A stretch of DNA of 64,000 nucleotides from Sphingobium sp. V4 (GCF_029590555.1 NZ_CP081001.1:1054001-1118000); one strand, 5' to 3'; positions 48,872 to 59,090 are shown, numbered from the stretch's first letter. Notes: generated by a model from the sequence alone, not told the origin. A program made the numbers and translations.

Positions 48872-49960
48872 ATGCGAGCTGCCATTGCCGTTCGACCGAA
48901 CGAACGGATCGTTATCGAAGATGTGAATTTCGGCGGTCTGGGCGACCGGGAAGTTCGCATCCGCACCCGCGCTTGCGGCGTGTGCCATTCCGACCTTTCC
49001 TACCATGAGGGTAAGAACGGACCCGCCGAAATGTTTCCCATGGTCTATGGCCATGAGGCGGTCGGCGAGGTCGTCGAAACCGGTTCTGCGGTAAGTCGAT
49101 GCAAGGTTGGCGACATCGTGGTCGTCAGCCTCTTTCCCGTGTGCGGGGAATGTTGGCACTGCCAACGTGGGGAAAGCCAGCATTGCGAAACATTTGGGCT
49201 GGTGGCGACGAGCCAGGGTTTTTTGCGCGAAGACGGGTCCCGAGCTTTGGCTCTGGCGGGAATCGGTGCTTTTGCCGAAGAGTTCCAGATCAGTGAAACA
49301 CTTGCAGTGCCGATCCGGACTGACGTTCCCCTGGAACAAGTCGCATTAGTGGGATGCGGCGTCACGACCGGCGTGGGTGCGGCCCTTTGGACGGCGCAAG
49401 TGACGCCCGGATCGACGGTCGCTATATTTGGCTGTGGGGGCGTCGGACAGTCAGTCGTGCAGGGAGCAAGGCTGGCTGGAGCCGGGCGAATTTTCGCGGT
49501 GGATCCTGCGCCACTCAAACGACAGGTGGCGCAGCAATTCGGCGCTACCGATTTGATAGATCCCATCGCGCAGGATCCGGTGGAGGCGTTGCGGGAGGCT
49601 ACGGACGCCCGCGGCGTCGATTTCGCCTTCGAAGTGACAGGGATACCCGCGGTTGCGCAACAGGTTTTTGCTTCGCTGCGTAGGCGTGGAATCATGGTGG
49701 CGGTAGGTATGCCGCCAGCAGGTTCCGATTATATATTATCCGGTCGTGGCTTCTTCGCGGAGGAAAAGCAGGTCCGCGGCTCGCTCTATGGCTCGGCGCA
49801 GTCGCGCTATCACTTGCCTATGTTGATTGGGCTGGCTGAGAGCGGCAAACTCGATCTAGCGAGCATGGTGAGCCGTAAGATCGGGCTGGAGGACATAAAT
49901 GAGGCCTTCGATGCAATGCGCAACGGTGAGGTGATCCGTAGCGTCATTACCTTTGATTGA
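48872..49960 (+). CDS. Zinc-dependent alcohol dehydrogenase
   Basis: A 362-residue MDR enzyme. It has GVCHSDLSYH and GHEAVGEV for catalytic zinc, a complete structural zinc site CGECWHCQRGESQHC, and the cofactor loop IFGCGGVGQSV. AGGAGAG lies 6 bases before ATG 48872; the frame opens at 48845. It is the third zinc alcohol dehydrogenase of the window. An 80-bp gap separates it from the nitronate monooxygenase gene, so they may be co-transcribed. Confidence 0.92.
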   Translation: MRAAIAVRPNERIVIEDVNFGGLGDREVRIRTRACGVCHSDLSYHEGKNGPAEMFPMVYGHEAVGEVVETGSAVSRCKVGDIVVVSLFPVCGECWHCQRGESQHCETFGLVATSQGFLREDGSRALALAGIGAFAEEFQISETLAVPIRTDVPLEQVALVGCGVTTGVGAALWTAQVTPGSTVAIFGCGGVGQSVVQGARLAGAGRIFAVDPAPLKRQVAQQFGATDLIDPIAQDPVEALREATDARGVDFAFEVTGIPAVAQQVFASLRRRGIMVAVGMPPAGSDYILSGRGFFAEEKQVRGSLYGSAQSRYHLPMLIGLAESGKLDLASMVSRKIGLEDINEAFDAMRNGEVIRSVITFD

Positions 49961-50040
49961 CATGCAGAGCGGGCGGGAAGGTCGGTGCCCATCAGCCGTC
50001 CAGGGAATTAAACCTTGAGCAATATACACTGGGAGCAGCC

Positions 50041-51174
50041 ATGAATAACGAACTGTGCAATAGGCTGGACCTTGAGTTTCCCTTGTTTGCATTTAGCCAT
50101 TGCCGGGACGTTGTGGCAGCTGTCAGCCGGGCAGGCGGGTTTGGTGTGCTCGGGATCGTCAATCGGACGCCTGAAGAGGTCGAAATTGAATTGGACTGGA
50201 TCGATGCGCACGTCCAGGGCCGGCCCTATGGCGTTGACCTCGTTTTCCCGCAAAAGCTCGCAACGAAAGGTGAGCCCGAGCTGACGTATAGCGATTTGCT
50301 CCAACGCGTACCCCAGGCACACAAGGAGTTCGCTGCCCATATTCTCGAGGCTGCGGATGTTCCCCCTGTTTCTCGGGCGGAAACCGACGAACGCCGTCCT
50401 CCATTCGATCCGGCATCCGGTCGCGCCACGTTGGAAGTCGCGTTGCGCCATCCCGTGAAGCTCGTGGTCAATGCACTTGGCATGGCGCCTCAGGATATGA
50501 TCGATGCCGCGCACGCAAGAGGGGTTCTGGTCGGCGCGTTAATTGGCTCGAAAGAGCATGCCGTCAATCAGGTCGCTGCAGGAGTCGACATCCTTATCGC
50601 ACAGGGAACCGAGGCAGCGGGCCATTGTGGGGAGGTATCGACGATGGTGCTGGTGCCGGAAGTTATTGAGGCGGTTCGTTCCTTGGGGAATGTTCCCGTC
50701 TTGGCTGCGGGAGGCATTGCGACGGGGAGGCAGATGGCCGCGGCGATGGCCATGGGGGCTGCGGGAGCGTGGACGGGTTCGATCTGGCTCGCGACGAGCG
50801 AAGGTGAATCATCTCCGGTTCTCAAGGATAAAATGCTTGCTGCTTCCAGCCGCGATACCGTTCGGACACGTACACGCACCGGTAAACCGTGCCGCAATCT
50901 GCGGTCAGCGTGGACTGATGCTTGGGAAAACGATCCCGCAAGCCCTGGACCCCTGCCGATGCCACTGATGTCGCTGCTAAGCGAGGCTGCTCTTAAAGCT
51001 GCCGATCAGGCGGCGCAGGCAGGTAATGAAAAGGCTCGAGCGATTGTTACTCATGCCGTTGGACAGGGGGTCGGACTGATCGAGCGCATCTCATCGGCGG
51101 GCAGCGTGGTGCAGGACTTCAAAAGAGATTTTCTTGAATCGGTTGAGAAGTTGAATTCTCTCGTATCATCATGA
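50041..51174 (+). CDS. Nitronate monooxygenase-like FMN protein
   Basis: A 377-residue TIM-barrel flavoprotein of the 2-nitropropane dioxygenase family. VAAVSRAGGFGVLG is near residue 22, the catalytic-His-type loop is GTEAAGHCG, and the phosphate site is PVLAAGGIATGRQMAAAMAMGAAGAW. In acyl-CoA clusters such proteins are often of unknown activity and some act as enoyl reductases. Start ATG 50041 has GGGAG 5 bases upstream; the frame extends back to 49957. Its presence beside two nitroreductase-family genes is notable but does not prove a nitro substrate. Confidence 0.87.
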   Translation: MNNELCNRLDLEFPLFAFSHCRDVVAAVSRAGGFGVLGIVNRTPEEVEIELDWIDAHVQGRPYGVDLVFPQKLATKGEPELTYSDLLQRVPQAHKEFAAHILEAADVPPVSRAETDERRPPFDPASGRATLEVALRHPVKLVVNALGMAPQDMIDAAHARGVLVGALIGSKEHAVNQVAAGVDILIAQGTEAAGHCGEVSTMVLVPEVIEAVRSLGNVPVLAAGGIATGRQMAAAMAMGAAGAWTGSIWLATSEGESSPVLKDKMLAASSRDTVRTRTRTGKPCRNLRSAWTDAWENDPASPGPLPMPLMSLLSEAALKAADQAAQAGNEKARAIVTHAVGQGVGLIERISSAGSVVQDFKRDFLESVEKLNSLVSS

Positions 51175-51689
51175 TGTGTGCGATTAACTCATTGCGGATG
51201 GAACGGCAATGTTCTGAACCGAAGTGCGTAAAGGCAAGTCGGTCAAATCTATTAACCCTTGCGTACAATATTATCTTAGGATCGGATCGATTTTGAACGC
51301 TCTTCATCAGAGATATAAGGGCACACTTCGCGTTGCTTTTCAAGGCAGCTTCTTCAAAATACGATAGATGAGACGGCGCGTTGCGTCACTACCTCATCAT
51401 TCAGACGTGGGCGACCGGCATTCATGATAAGGATTTGCTTGACTGGAATACGCTGGTGTCACGGGGCGCACTTGAAGCTATCGGCAGTATTGGGGTTCCC
51501 GGCGACGTATTTCGCCCAAAGGGGATAAGGACAGAGGGGCCTCGTGCGCCTTTGTGCTCCTGGATTGGCATCCGCCACGGTTCCTCGTTCCGGCTGGATT
51601 TCCTTGCTCTCTCCAGGCCTCAAGCCAATCCTCGATGGGTGCATTTGCCGCATCGAACGAGTCGCAAAGTTGCGCGACGGCCTGTCACG
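51175..51689. other. Intergenic region, AT-rich, no gene supported
   Basis: The first 200 bp are AT-rich compared with the surroundings. Short frames here (up to about 100 codons) have no recognised content. The right part leads into the ISL3 transposase remnant. Confidence 0.4.
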
Positions 51690-52107
51690 GCATGATGCGC
51701 CATCGTTGGCGTGCTCACGCTGGAAGCCACCATCGTCGCGCCATGCGGCTAAACTCTTCACTGCACCCGGCGGGATACTCCGCGAAGACGACGTCCGGTT
51801 CGTCGAGGCGGTGCGCGCCGCCTCGCCAGTGATCGCGCAAGCGGCGGATCTCGCCCGGCAGTTCCACGACATCCTGGTCGGACGGAATGCCGCAGGCCTT
51901 GATCCGTGGCTCACGCAGGCGCTGGGGAGCGCGATCGGCTCATTCGCGCGTGGCATCCGGCGCGATATCGACGCCTTTCGTGCCGCGTTGACGTTGCCCT
52001 GGAGCACCGGTCCGGTCGAAGGCAAGATCAACAAGCTCAAGCTTATCAAGCGATCCATGTATGGTCGCGCCGGGATCGATCTACTCCGGGCGCGGATCAT
52101 GGCATGA
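51690..52107 (+). pseudogene. ISL3-family transposase, C-terminal remnant
   Basis: The C-terminal 130 residues match the end of ISL3 (DDE) transposases: HAAKLFTAPGGILREDD, GSFARGIRRDIDAFRAAL and the hallmark LPWSTGPVEGKINKLKLIKRS, then MYGRAGIDLLRARI. The catalytic Glu is in GPVEGK. The N-terminal two thirds are missing. A possible right end with repeated GAAAGTTCGGGA lies at 52117-52153. Confidence 0.8.
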
Positions 52108-52239
52108 CCTGCACCGAAAGTTCGGGAGAACCCACATCTGGGGAAAGTTCGGGACCCGTTGACACGAAGCAAGGGCAGAGCGGCCGGTTGGGTTCCAGAC
52201 CGCTCAACGCCCAGACTTCCGTCTCTGCCCGCCGCGCTG

Positions 52240-54708
52240 TCAGAAGCGATATGTTCCTTCGATCACGAATTCGCGCGGTCGAGCGGGAACGCCGATATAG
52301 TCGCCCGGCGAGCCCCGTGAAGAATCGTTTCCAAACAGATTGATGAACTCATTGGTGAGATTGCGACCGATGAACGACAGTTTCCACGTATCGTCCTCAG
52401 CGCCAATGGAAATGCCCGCGTTCAACTTCCAGAAAGAAGCCTGGACTGTCTCGGGATCCAAGGAATCCAGCGTATTGTATGACGAGGAATAAAACGCATC
52501 GCCGTTGAAGCCAAGCTTGAGATCATTGCCAAGCGACATGTCATAGGTGGCGCCGAAGTTCCCCGACCATTTAGGTGCACGTGGCAGCCTCCTGCCGCTC
52601 AGATCTGCCAGGCAACCCGCTGGCGATCCGGCGATGCAAGCTGCACCCACGTAGGACTGATACTTCGCATCATTGTAGCCCAAAGCGCCACGCAGGTTGA
52701 GACCTTCTATCGGAACATAGGCAACCTGCATTTCGATGCCCTGTACGCGGGTTCTCCCAGCGTTGCTCACGATGAAGCTGTTGAGTGTGGCGTCGAACGA
52801 ACTGAGTTGCTGGTTCTTATAATTCGTCCGGTATGCCGCGATCTCCAAGCGTAGTCGATTGTCTAGCAACTGGGCCTTATAACCCAGTTCAAATCCCTTC
52901 GCGGTTTCCGGCTTGAACGTCGTGTTCTCGTCCGTAAACGAAGGGATCAAGATTGCGGGATAGGAAAAACCGCCGGATTTGTAGCCAGTTTTATAAGCGA
53001 TGTAGAGCGTCTGACGCGCATCGGGTCTCCAACTTAGCGTAGCTTCCGGCGAATAGTTGCTGCCCCTGTAAATGCGATCAAGATAATTACCCTGCGCACG
53101 CAGATTCGCCGCGAATGCGGGATTTACATAGGTGAGCCCGTCCAGCGAATCACGTTTGTCGCGAGTATACCGCGCGCCGGCGGTTAGTTCGAGTGAGGGA
53201 GTGATGTCCCAAATGATTTGGCCGAACACGGACTGAGACGTCGATACGAAGTCGATCAACCGATCGTAAGTGTAATATTTGCCCGTAGCAGGGTCGACCG
53301 GCAGCGGTGCAATCGCCGAGTGATTATTGTTCCACTGATGAATTCGATCGATATAACCACCGATCACAAAGTTCACCGGAGCATCGAAATCGCTCGACAG
53401 CCTAAGCTCCTGTGCAATCGACCAAGTGTGCTCTTCGGCGACGTTGTAGATACCGGCAAAGGACGTCTGGTTAGCAACGAATGAAGATGTGTTTCGCAGA
53501 TCATAGAACCCTGTGATTGCAGCTAACTTGAGCTGATCGTTAATCTCCCAGTTCGCATTTAGCGAAGCGATGTGCGTGGTTAGCCGCCCATAGGGCACGC
53601 CTCCGTTTGCCTCAGGCATGTTGGCGGTCAGCACTGCGGGGAAGTCGCTGACGGAAGTATGGCGGTCGAACGCACAATCTCCGTTCAGGTCCAGCGAGCC
53701 ATATGCGGACGGATGCGTTATGCCACGCCCGCAATAAAGGATGTACAATTCATCGTCGCCAGCATTCCTGGCCCGGCCATAGCTATATTTTAGCTTGATG
53801 TTCAGCGAAGGCGTTGCATCCCAGACAACCGTCAAACGCGCGCCAATATCTTCAGTGTTCGGTCCAAGACGCGCCGAGGCGCCTGGCAGTGTGGCGCCGG
53901 CCGCAATCCAGGGAGCAAAGGCGGGCGTATTGGGGAAAGGCTGGGCGGGAGCCGAATTGTGGATGTATCCATCCATCGCTGCATAGCGACCGGCCAAGCG
54001 AACTTTTAGAGTGTCGGTTACCGGGCCGCCGATTGCGCCTTCGAAGTAGCGTTCATCAGCTACGAACTCGTAGCCGGCACGCGCATACCCTTCAAGCTTA
54101 TTGCCCGGATCAGCTGTCGTAATCGATATGACCCCAGCAGGTGAATTTTTTCCATAGAAGAGTGCTTGCGGACCCTTTAGTACTTCCATCTGCGCAAGGT
54201 CATAAAGGCCTTGTTGTATCAGGCGGCCTCGCCCGACGAGCACATTGTCAAAGTTTACAAGTACGCTCTGCTGAACCCCCGCATCGGTTGGGGTCGACCC
54301 AATGCCACGGATAGAGAGAAGAGCTCCGTTCCCCGCAGCGAAGCGGGCAAGTGTCACGAACGGAACCAATTGGGCAGCCGATTCTAGCGTGGTAACATTA
54401 TTACGGACAAGCGCGTCCGATGACAGCGCTGTCACCGCGACTGGCACTTTGAGCAAGGATTCTGAACTGCGACGCGCGGTTACGATGATATCTTCCAGAC
54501 CGCCCGTCGATCCGGTGACTGGGGATCCTCGGTCTTGCCCGCCCTGATATTGCTCTGTAGTTGGTGCCGCAGTAACGGAGGCGCCTGAAATCGGTTGCTG
54601 CGTGTCTTGCGGAACGGTCTGGCTCTGCGCCCACGCGGAACCATTCACTGCCAGGGCGGCAATGCTCGCGCCGATCGCCAATGCGCGGCGAACTGATCGA
54701 AATTTCAT
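52240..54708 (-). CDS. TonB-dependent outer membrane receptor (copy 3)
   Basis: An 822-residue receptor with a signal peptide ending in GSAWAQS, a Gln/Thr/Gly-rich linker, then DIIVTARRSSESLLKVPVAV, plug motif MEVLKGPQALFYGKNSPAGV, and a barrel ending in GTYRF. GGGGAGGAAA precedes the ATG. It shares plug and C-terminal segments with copies 1 and 2 but is longer at the N-terminus. It is divergent from a molybdopterin oxidoreductase gene, with an operator-like site about 50 bp upstream of its start. Confidence 0.93.
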   Translation of the reverse strand: MKFRSVRRALAIGASIAALAVNGSAWAQSQTVPQDTQQPISGASVTAAPTTEQYQGGQDRGSPVTGSTGGLEDIIVTARRSSESLLKVPVAVTALSSDALVRNNVTTLESAAQLVPFVTLARFAAGNGALLSIRGIGSTPTDAGVQQSVLVNFDNVLVGRGRLIQQGLYDLAQMEVLKGPQALFYGKNSPAGVISITTADPGNKLEGYARAGYEFVADERYFEGAIGGPVTDTLKVRLAGRYAAMDGYIHNSAPAQPFPNTPAFAPWIAAGATLPGASARLGPNTEDIGARLTVVWDATPSLNIKLKYSYGRARNAGDDELYILYCGRGITHPSAYGSLDLNGDCAFDRHTSVSDFPAVLTANMPEANGGVPYGRLTTHIASLNANWEINDQLKLAAITGFYDLRNTSSFVANQTSFAGIYNVAEEHTWSIAQELRLSSDFDAPVNFVIGGYIDRIHQWNNNHSAIAPLPVDPATGKYYTYDRLIDFVSTSQSVFGQIIWDITPSLELTAGARYTRDKRDSLDGLTYVNPAFAANLRAQGNYLDRIYRGSNYSPEATLSWRPDARQTLYIAYKTGYKSGGFSYPAILIPSFTDENTTFKPETAKGFELGYKAQLLDNRLRLEIAAYRTNYKNQQLSSFDATLNSFIVSNAGRTRVQGIEMQVAYVPIEGLNLRGALGYNDAKYQSYVGAACIAGSPAGCLADLSGRRLPRAPKWSGNFGATYDMSLGNDLKLGFNGDAFYSSSYNTLDSLDPETVQASFWKLNAGISIGAEDDTWKLSFIGRNLTNEFINLFGNDSSRGSPGDYIGVPARPREFVIEGTYRF

Positions 54709-55154
54709 TATTTCCTCCCCTTACATGCTACGGTTCATTAGCCGCTGCGTCGGTCAACTAGTCAGTCGGTAGCTTTTATGCGGAGGAATGGCAAGAGGGC
54801 AAGCGCCGACATCCGATTCCGAGCGGACGTTGCGGGAAAGACGCAGGCCGACCTTGAGCGCGATCGATCGATGCCAACCTGAGTCAAAGCGAGGTTTTAA
54901 CGGCTCGCTCGGATATCGTAGCCGCGGAAGACAAAGCAATATTCGATATGGAATGGATGGATGGAAATGGTTCGACGCTGCGATTTTTATGTCATCACCG
55001 ATTAACGTGAGACTATCAACTGTCTATATGGTAGATCGCCGTTTGCTAGGGATGATCGGCGGTAGTGGCGAGGGCGAAGCGGGTGATCGCCCCCCGTGCG
55101 CAAAAGCAGGATTTTTCCATACCTAAATGGTGTATGCCGGGGAAGGCTTGAAGA
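54709..55154. other. 446-bp divergent intergenic region
   Basis: It lies between the leftward TonB receptor and the rightward molybdopterin oxidoreductase. It contains the operator-like site at 54755-54768. A second imperfect symmetric stretch, ATACCTAAATGGTGTAT, is near 55121. No gene is supported. Confidence 0.45.
54755..54768. promoter_or_regulatory. Operator-like palindrome (site 9)
   Basis: CAACTAGTCAGTCG matches CAAC-N6-GTTG with one mismatch; on the opposite strand CGACTGACTAGTTGAC aligns with the extended block of sites 1 and 2 at 13 of 16 bases. It lies 47-60 bp before the start of TonB receptor copy 3. Confidence 0.45.
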
Positions 55155-57377
55155 ATGGTAGATATTCAGTCCAAACACCGGACGTCTAGAGGGCGGCCTG
55201 ACGGCATATACCCTGGTCTGTGCCGGCTTTGCGTCGGCTACTGCCCGATTATGGTTACAGTTGAGAACGGTCGAGCTGTTAAAGTAGCCGGCGATCCGGA
55301 CGCACCGTTGTTTGATGGCTACACCTGCCCGAAGGGAAGGGCCCTTCCTGACCTGCATTACGGTCCACAACGATTGCTGCAGTGCCTGCGCCGTCACGTC
55401 GACCGAGGCTTTGTGCCGGTTCCAAGCGCAGCAGTCGTAGAGGAAATCTCAGATCGCGTTCGCTCGATCATTGATCGACATGGACCGCAGGCAATTGCGG
55501 TATATTACGGCACTGGCAGCACTAGTTCCTCTCTTCCGCTTACCGTCGCAAAGGCTTGGTTGGACGCGCTCGGCTCCACCATGTTTTTCTCGGTCAACAC
55601 GATCGATAAGCCAGGCATGCAGATTGCGCAGGCACGTCACGGGCTTTGGGAAGCGGGCCATCCCTCTTTTGAAGATGCGGAGGCTTGGATTCTTGTAGGG
55701 AGCAATCCCATCATCAGCAAGACGGGCGGTTTTCCTCAAAACAACCCGGGTATGCGGCTTAAGGAAGCAGTCAATCGGGGCCTTAAGCTGATCGTCATCG
55801 ATCCACGGCGCAGCGAGGTTGCGCGGCGTGCCCATATTCACCTGCAATGCCTACCAGGCAATGATCCCGCGGTGCTTGCGGCGATCGTCCATGTCATCAT
55901 TGCTGAGCGCCTGTTCGACGCCGATTTCGTGGACGCAAACGCGGATGGGTTGGAGGCACTAGAAAGCGCTGTCGCGTCCTTCAAGCCCGCAGCAGTTGCG
56001 GCTAGAGCCGGGGTGGAAGAGGCCGACCTCATCGAGGCGGCCCATGTGCTGGCTCGGGCACGTAGCAGCGGCATTTTCTGTGGGACTGGACCGAGTTTCG
56101 CGACATATGGGACGCTCACCGAATATCTCGCTAACTGCCTGACGACTTTGTGTGGTCACTGGGCACGGGCGGGCGACGTTCTCCAGAAGCCCAACGTTCT
56201 TCTTCCTGCATGGTCCGCTCGGGCTCAACCGATCGCACCTTATCCGGAAGCCAGCGGCGCGCAACTTCGCGTGCGGGGATTGCGTGGAAATGCGAGTGGT
56301 CTCCCGGTGGCCGCGCTTGCTGATGAGATACTGCTGGAGGGTGAGGGTCAGATCAAGGCGCTCTTCTGCCTAGGCGGGAATCCGATGATGGCTTTCCCCG
56401 ATCAAAGGCGAACCCATGAGGCGTTGCGGAAGCTCGACCTTCTTGTGGTATTGGATCCGGAAATGAACGCGACCGCGAGGCTGGCCGACTATGTCCTGCC
56501 ACCTTCTTTAATTTTGGAGACGCCGGGTACCAGCCTCTTAATGGAGGCGATAAAATACAACGCCCATTCGCGGGGCCTCGACCAGCCCTATGCGCGGTAC
56601 GCGCCGGCGATTGTCGATCCCCCGGCGGGATCAGACCTGATGGGAGACTGGGAGTTCTTTTATGAGTTGGCAAAGCATATGGGTTTGCCGCTTACGATCC
56701 ATAGCCATTACGGCATTGGGCCGCATAGGGAAGCGCCGTGTCACAGCGTGGAGCTCGATATGACTGACCGTCCTTCGACTGACGAACTGATCGAATTATT
56801 GCTTCAAACGTCACGAATTCCGTTGGCGGAGGTGAAGAACTATCCACATGGCCATATCTTCGCGGAAGTCAAAGAGCGAGTCCGTGAACGCGATCCCGCG
56901 TGTATGGCGCGATTGGATCTCGGAAACAGCACCATGATGGGCGAACTCGAGCAGATTGCCGTCGAAAGTTCTGGTGGTGTCGACGCAGAGGATTATCCTC
57001 TCCTACTCGTACCAAGGCGCGTGAATCACCTCGTCAATTCCTATGGGCGCGCAAGTCCGAGCCTTAACAGCAAGAAGCCATATAATCCGCTGTCGATCAA
57101 CCCAGCTGATGCTTCACGCTTTGCGATCTCCAGCGGTGATCAAGTGCTCGTTCAATCACGGTTCGGGGAGGTGCGCGCCATCGTCGAGGAGGACAAGGAA
57201 ATACGGCCGGGTGTTGTTTCGATGAGCCATTGCTTTGGTGGAAATCCGGGCGATGATGAAGACCCATCAACGGAAGGTGCCAACGTCGGCAGGTTGATTA
57301 GCGTTGAGGATAGACCCGATCCGATAACAGGTATTCCGCGAATGGGTGCCTTGCCAATCCGCATCGTTTCGCTTTGA
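55155..57377 (+). CDS. Molybdopterin oxidoreductase (bis-MGD, formate-dehydrogenase-like catalytic subunit)
   Basis: A 740-residue member of the DMSO-reductase superfamily. Cys23, Cys26, Cys30 and Cys58 form the N-terminal [4Fe-4S] site (CRLCVGYC ... YTCPKG). The middle carries MGD-binding segments (VGSNPIISKTGGF, VIDPRRSE, LGGNPMM) and the C-terminus the molydopterin-dinucleotide domain (VNHLVNSYGRA, LSINPADA). No Tat signal or partner subunit gene is visible, so it is probably cytoplasmic. The substrate is unknown; water-dependent hydroxylation or oxidation of an intermediate is possible. GGGGAAGG lies about 8 bases upstream of the ATG. Confidence 0.9.
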   Translation: MVDIQSKHRTSRGRPDGIYPGLCRLCVGYCPIMVTVENGRAVKVAGDPDAPLFDGYTCPKGRALPDLHYGPQRLLQCLRRHVDRGFVPVPSAAVVEEISDRVRSIIDRHGPQAIAVYYGTGSTSSSLPLTVAKAWLDALGSTMFFSVNTIDKPGMQIAQARHGLWEAGHPSFEDAEAWILVGSNPIISKTGGFPQNNPGMRLKEAVNRGLKLIVIDPRRSEVARRAHIHLQCLPGNDPAVLAAIVHVIIAERLFDADFVDANADGLEALESAVASFKPAAVAARAGVEEADLIEAAHVLARARSSGIFCGTGPSFATYGTLTEYLANCLTTLCGHWARAGDVLQKPNVLLPAWSARAQPIAPYPEASGAQLRVRGLRGNASGLPVAALADEILLEGEGQIKALFCLGGNPMMAFPDQRRTHEALRKLDLLVVLDPEMNATARLADYVLPPSLILETPGTSLLMEAIKYNAHSRGLDQPYARYAPAIVDPPAGSDLMGDWEFFYELAKHMGLPLTIHSHYGIGPHREAPCHSVELDMTDRPSTDELIELLLQTSRIPLAEVKNYPHGHIFAEVKERVRERDPACMARLDLGNSTMMGELEQIAVESSGGVDAEDYPLLLVPRRVNHLVNSYGRASPSLNSKKPYNPLSINPADASRFAISSGDQVLVQSRFGEVRAIVEEDKEIRPGVVSMSHCFGGNPGDDEDPSTEGANVGRLISVEDRPDPITGIPRMGALPIRIVSL

Positions 57378-57786
57378 CAATCGGGAGCCTCGAAATTTCG
57401 AATCTCTTTGGGCAGGTCTGGAAGTTCGGCAAAGTTGAAATATCGGCAGATTTCAACAAAAGATGGGGTGCGGCCAGCGGCCAGCCACTATTCACGATTC
57501 TAACGATAGAATATACTTGAAATCTTATTGGCATTCTCCAGGTGGCGACTGTTTCCATAGTCCTGTCAATCGGGAACAGGTGACTGGGCTGTATTGACCA
57601 CATCGGCAATTGCTTCTGGCGAGATCATTGGCAGCAATAACCTCGCTATCGTATTGGGCTTGAGACGATATTTTCTCCCAACTGAACGGTTGATTGATTG
57701 GCGCTTTTGTAGTAGCCGATACCTTCTAAGGCGTTCCGCGGCGGCAGGGCGGACCAAAGTTGCACGAATGACCGGAAAGGATTTAA
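57378..57786. other. 409-bp intergenic region with symmetric elements
   Basis: It contains a 12-bp palindrome TCGAAATTTCGA (57390-57401), an 8-bp stem GTTGAAAT/ATTTCAAC with an 8-base loop (57434-57457) that might end the molybdopterin oxidoreductase transcript, and the operator-like site at 57679. No gene is supported. Confidence 0.5.
57679..57692. promoter_or_regulatory. Operator-like palindrome (site 10)
   Basis: CAACTGAACGGTTG is an exact CAAC-N6-GTTG, close to site 3 (CAACTGGCCGGTTG). It lies 95-108 bp before the second CoA-transferase gene. Confidence 0.5.
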
Positions 57787-59028
57787 ATGCTCGGAAACAA
57801 GGCTTTACCGGACTTTGGCTGCCTTCGCGGCGTGAAAGTAGTCCATGCAACCTCCAATATCGCCGGTCCTTTCGGTGCGGAGTTGCTTGCGGAGCACGGC
57901 GCTGATGTTTTGTGGCTCGAAAATGCGCGCTCACCTGATCCATCGCGGCTCAGTGGCCGCCGGTTTTTCCAGACCGAGCGGCAAAATCAGCGGACCATGG
58001 CGCTCGATCTTCCGAGTGAGCAGGGCCGGGAAATCTTTGCCCGCATCATCCGAGAAGCTGATATTTTCATCGAGAACAGTAAGGGCGGACAATATGAGAA
58101 ATGGGGTCTCACCGATGAGGTCCTCTGGCAGATCAATCCGAGGCTCATCATTGCCCACTTAAGTGGCTTTGGCGAAACAGGATTGAAGGAGTATGTTGAA
58201 CGGCCCTCTTATGATGCGATCGCCCAAGCCTTCGGTGGATATATCGACCTGAACTCCAACGGAGTTACCGCGCCATATGCCGCACCGGCGACCGCCGACT
58301 ATGTTGCCGGACTTTTCCAAGTAGTGGGCATTCTGGCTGCGCTGCATCGCGTCAAGCAATCTGGAGTGGGCGAAAGCGTCGACGTCGCTATGTACGAGTG
58401 CATTATGAAGGTGCAGTGCGATCAGGGCAATTACTTTACCGACAAAGAGCCTGTGGCCAGGGTCGGTTATCCCTATTGGGTGGCTGGCTGGACTTGCCTG
58501 CCTTGCAAGGATGGTGAATATATCCAACTGTGCCTTACCGGCACCGGTGTTCTGAAGAAGGCCATTCCGTTCTTCGGCCTCGAATATGGTTCGGCAGAGT
58601 TCCCAGAGGGCATCTCCGGTATGCAGATTGCCAAGCCCAATGGAAGGAAATTCTCCGACGCGATCGCAGCTTACCTTCTTACTAAGACTGTCGATGAGGC
58701 GGAGAAAGAAATGATCACCGCAGGCCTTCCTGTGTCCAAAGTCAATACGCTGGCGGACATAGAGCATGATCCACACGTTCTTGCTCGCGAGACCCTTGAT
58801 GAATGGGAAGCCTTCAACGGAGAGAAAATCAAGTCTGTAGGCCCCGTGCCGAAGTTCCGAAACAATCCTGGGCGACACTGGCGCGCTGCACCGCTCTTCG
58901 GTATGGACAACGACGAAGTCCTTGCCGAACTGGGATATTCGGCGGAAGAAATCGCAGCATTTTATACCAGTCGGACTATTGCACGCCAATCCGAACCACG
59001 CACAAGAAAGCGTTCGATAGAGGTTTAA
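57787..59028 (+). CDS. CaiB/BaiF family CoA-transferase, second copy
   Basis: A 413-residue class III CoA-transferase: VKVVHATSNIAGPFGAELLAEHGADVLWLE at the N-terminus and ATADYVAGLFQVVGILAALH with the likely catalytic Asp. It is closer in pattern to the carnitine CoA-transferase branch than the copy at 32318. GGAAAGG precedes the ATG. A nitroreductase gene follows 62 bp later, so the two probably form one unit under site 10. Confidence 0.92.
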   Translation: MLGNKALPDFGCLRGVKVVHATSNIAGPFGAELLAEHGADVLWLENARSPDPSRLSGRRFFQTERQNQRTMALDLPSEQGREIFARIIREADIFIENSKGGQYEKWGLTDEVLWQINPRLIIAHLSGFGETGLKEYVERPSYDAIAQAFGGYIDLNSNGVTAPYAAPATADYVAGLFQVVGILAALHRVKQSGVGESVDVAMYECIMKVQCDQGNYFTDKEPVARVGYPYWVAGWTCLPCKDGEYIQLCLTGTGVLKKAIPFFGLEYGSAEFPEGISGMQIAKPNGRKFSDAIAAYLLTKTVDEAEKEMITAGLPVSKVNTLADIEHDPHVLARETLDEWEAFNGEKIKSVGPVPKFRNNPGRHWRAAPLFGMDNDEVLAELGYSAEEIAAFYTSRTIARQSEPRTRKRSIEV

Positions 59029-59090
59029 AGGTTACGCCATAGCTGCCGAACTTGCCCTGAACGCATCCCATCCATCGTGAGTTTCATTTG

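Noticed and set aside
55016..55033. CAACTGTCTATATGGTAG as another operator copy
   Set aside because: Only one half-site fits; the second half deviates from GTTG at several positions.
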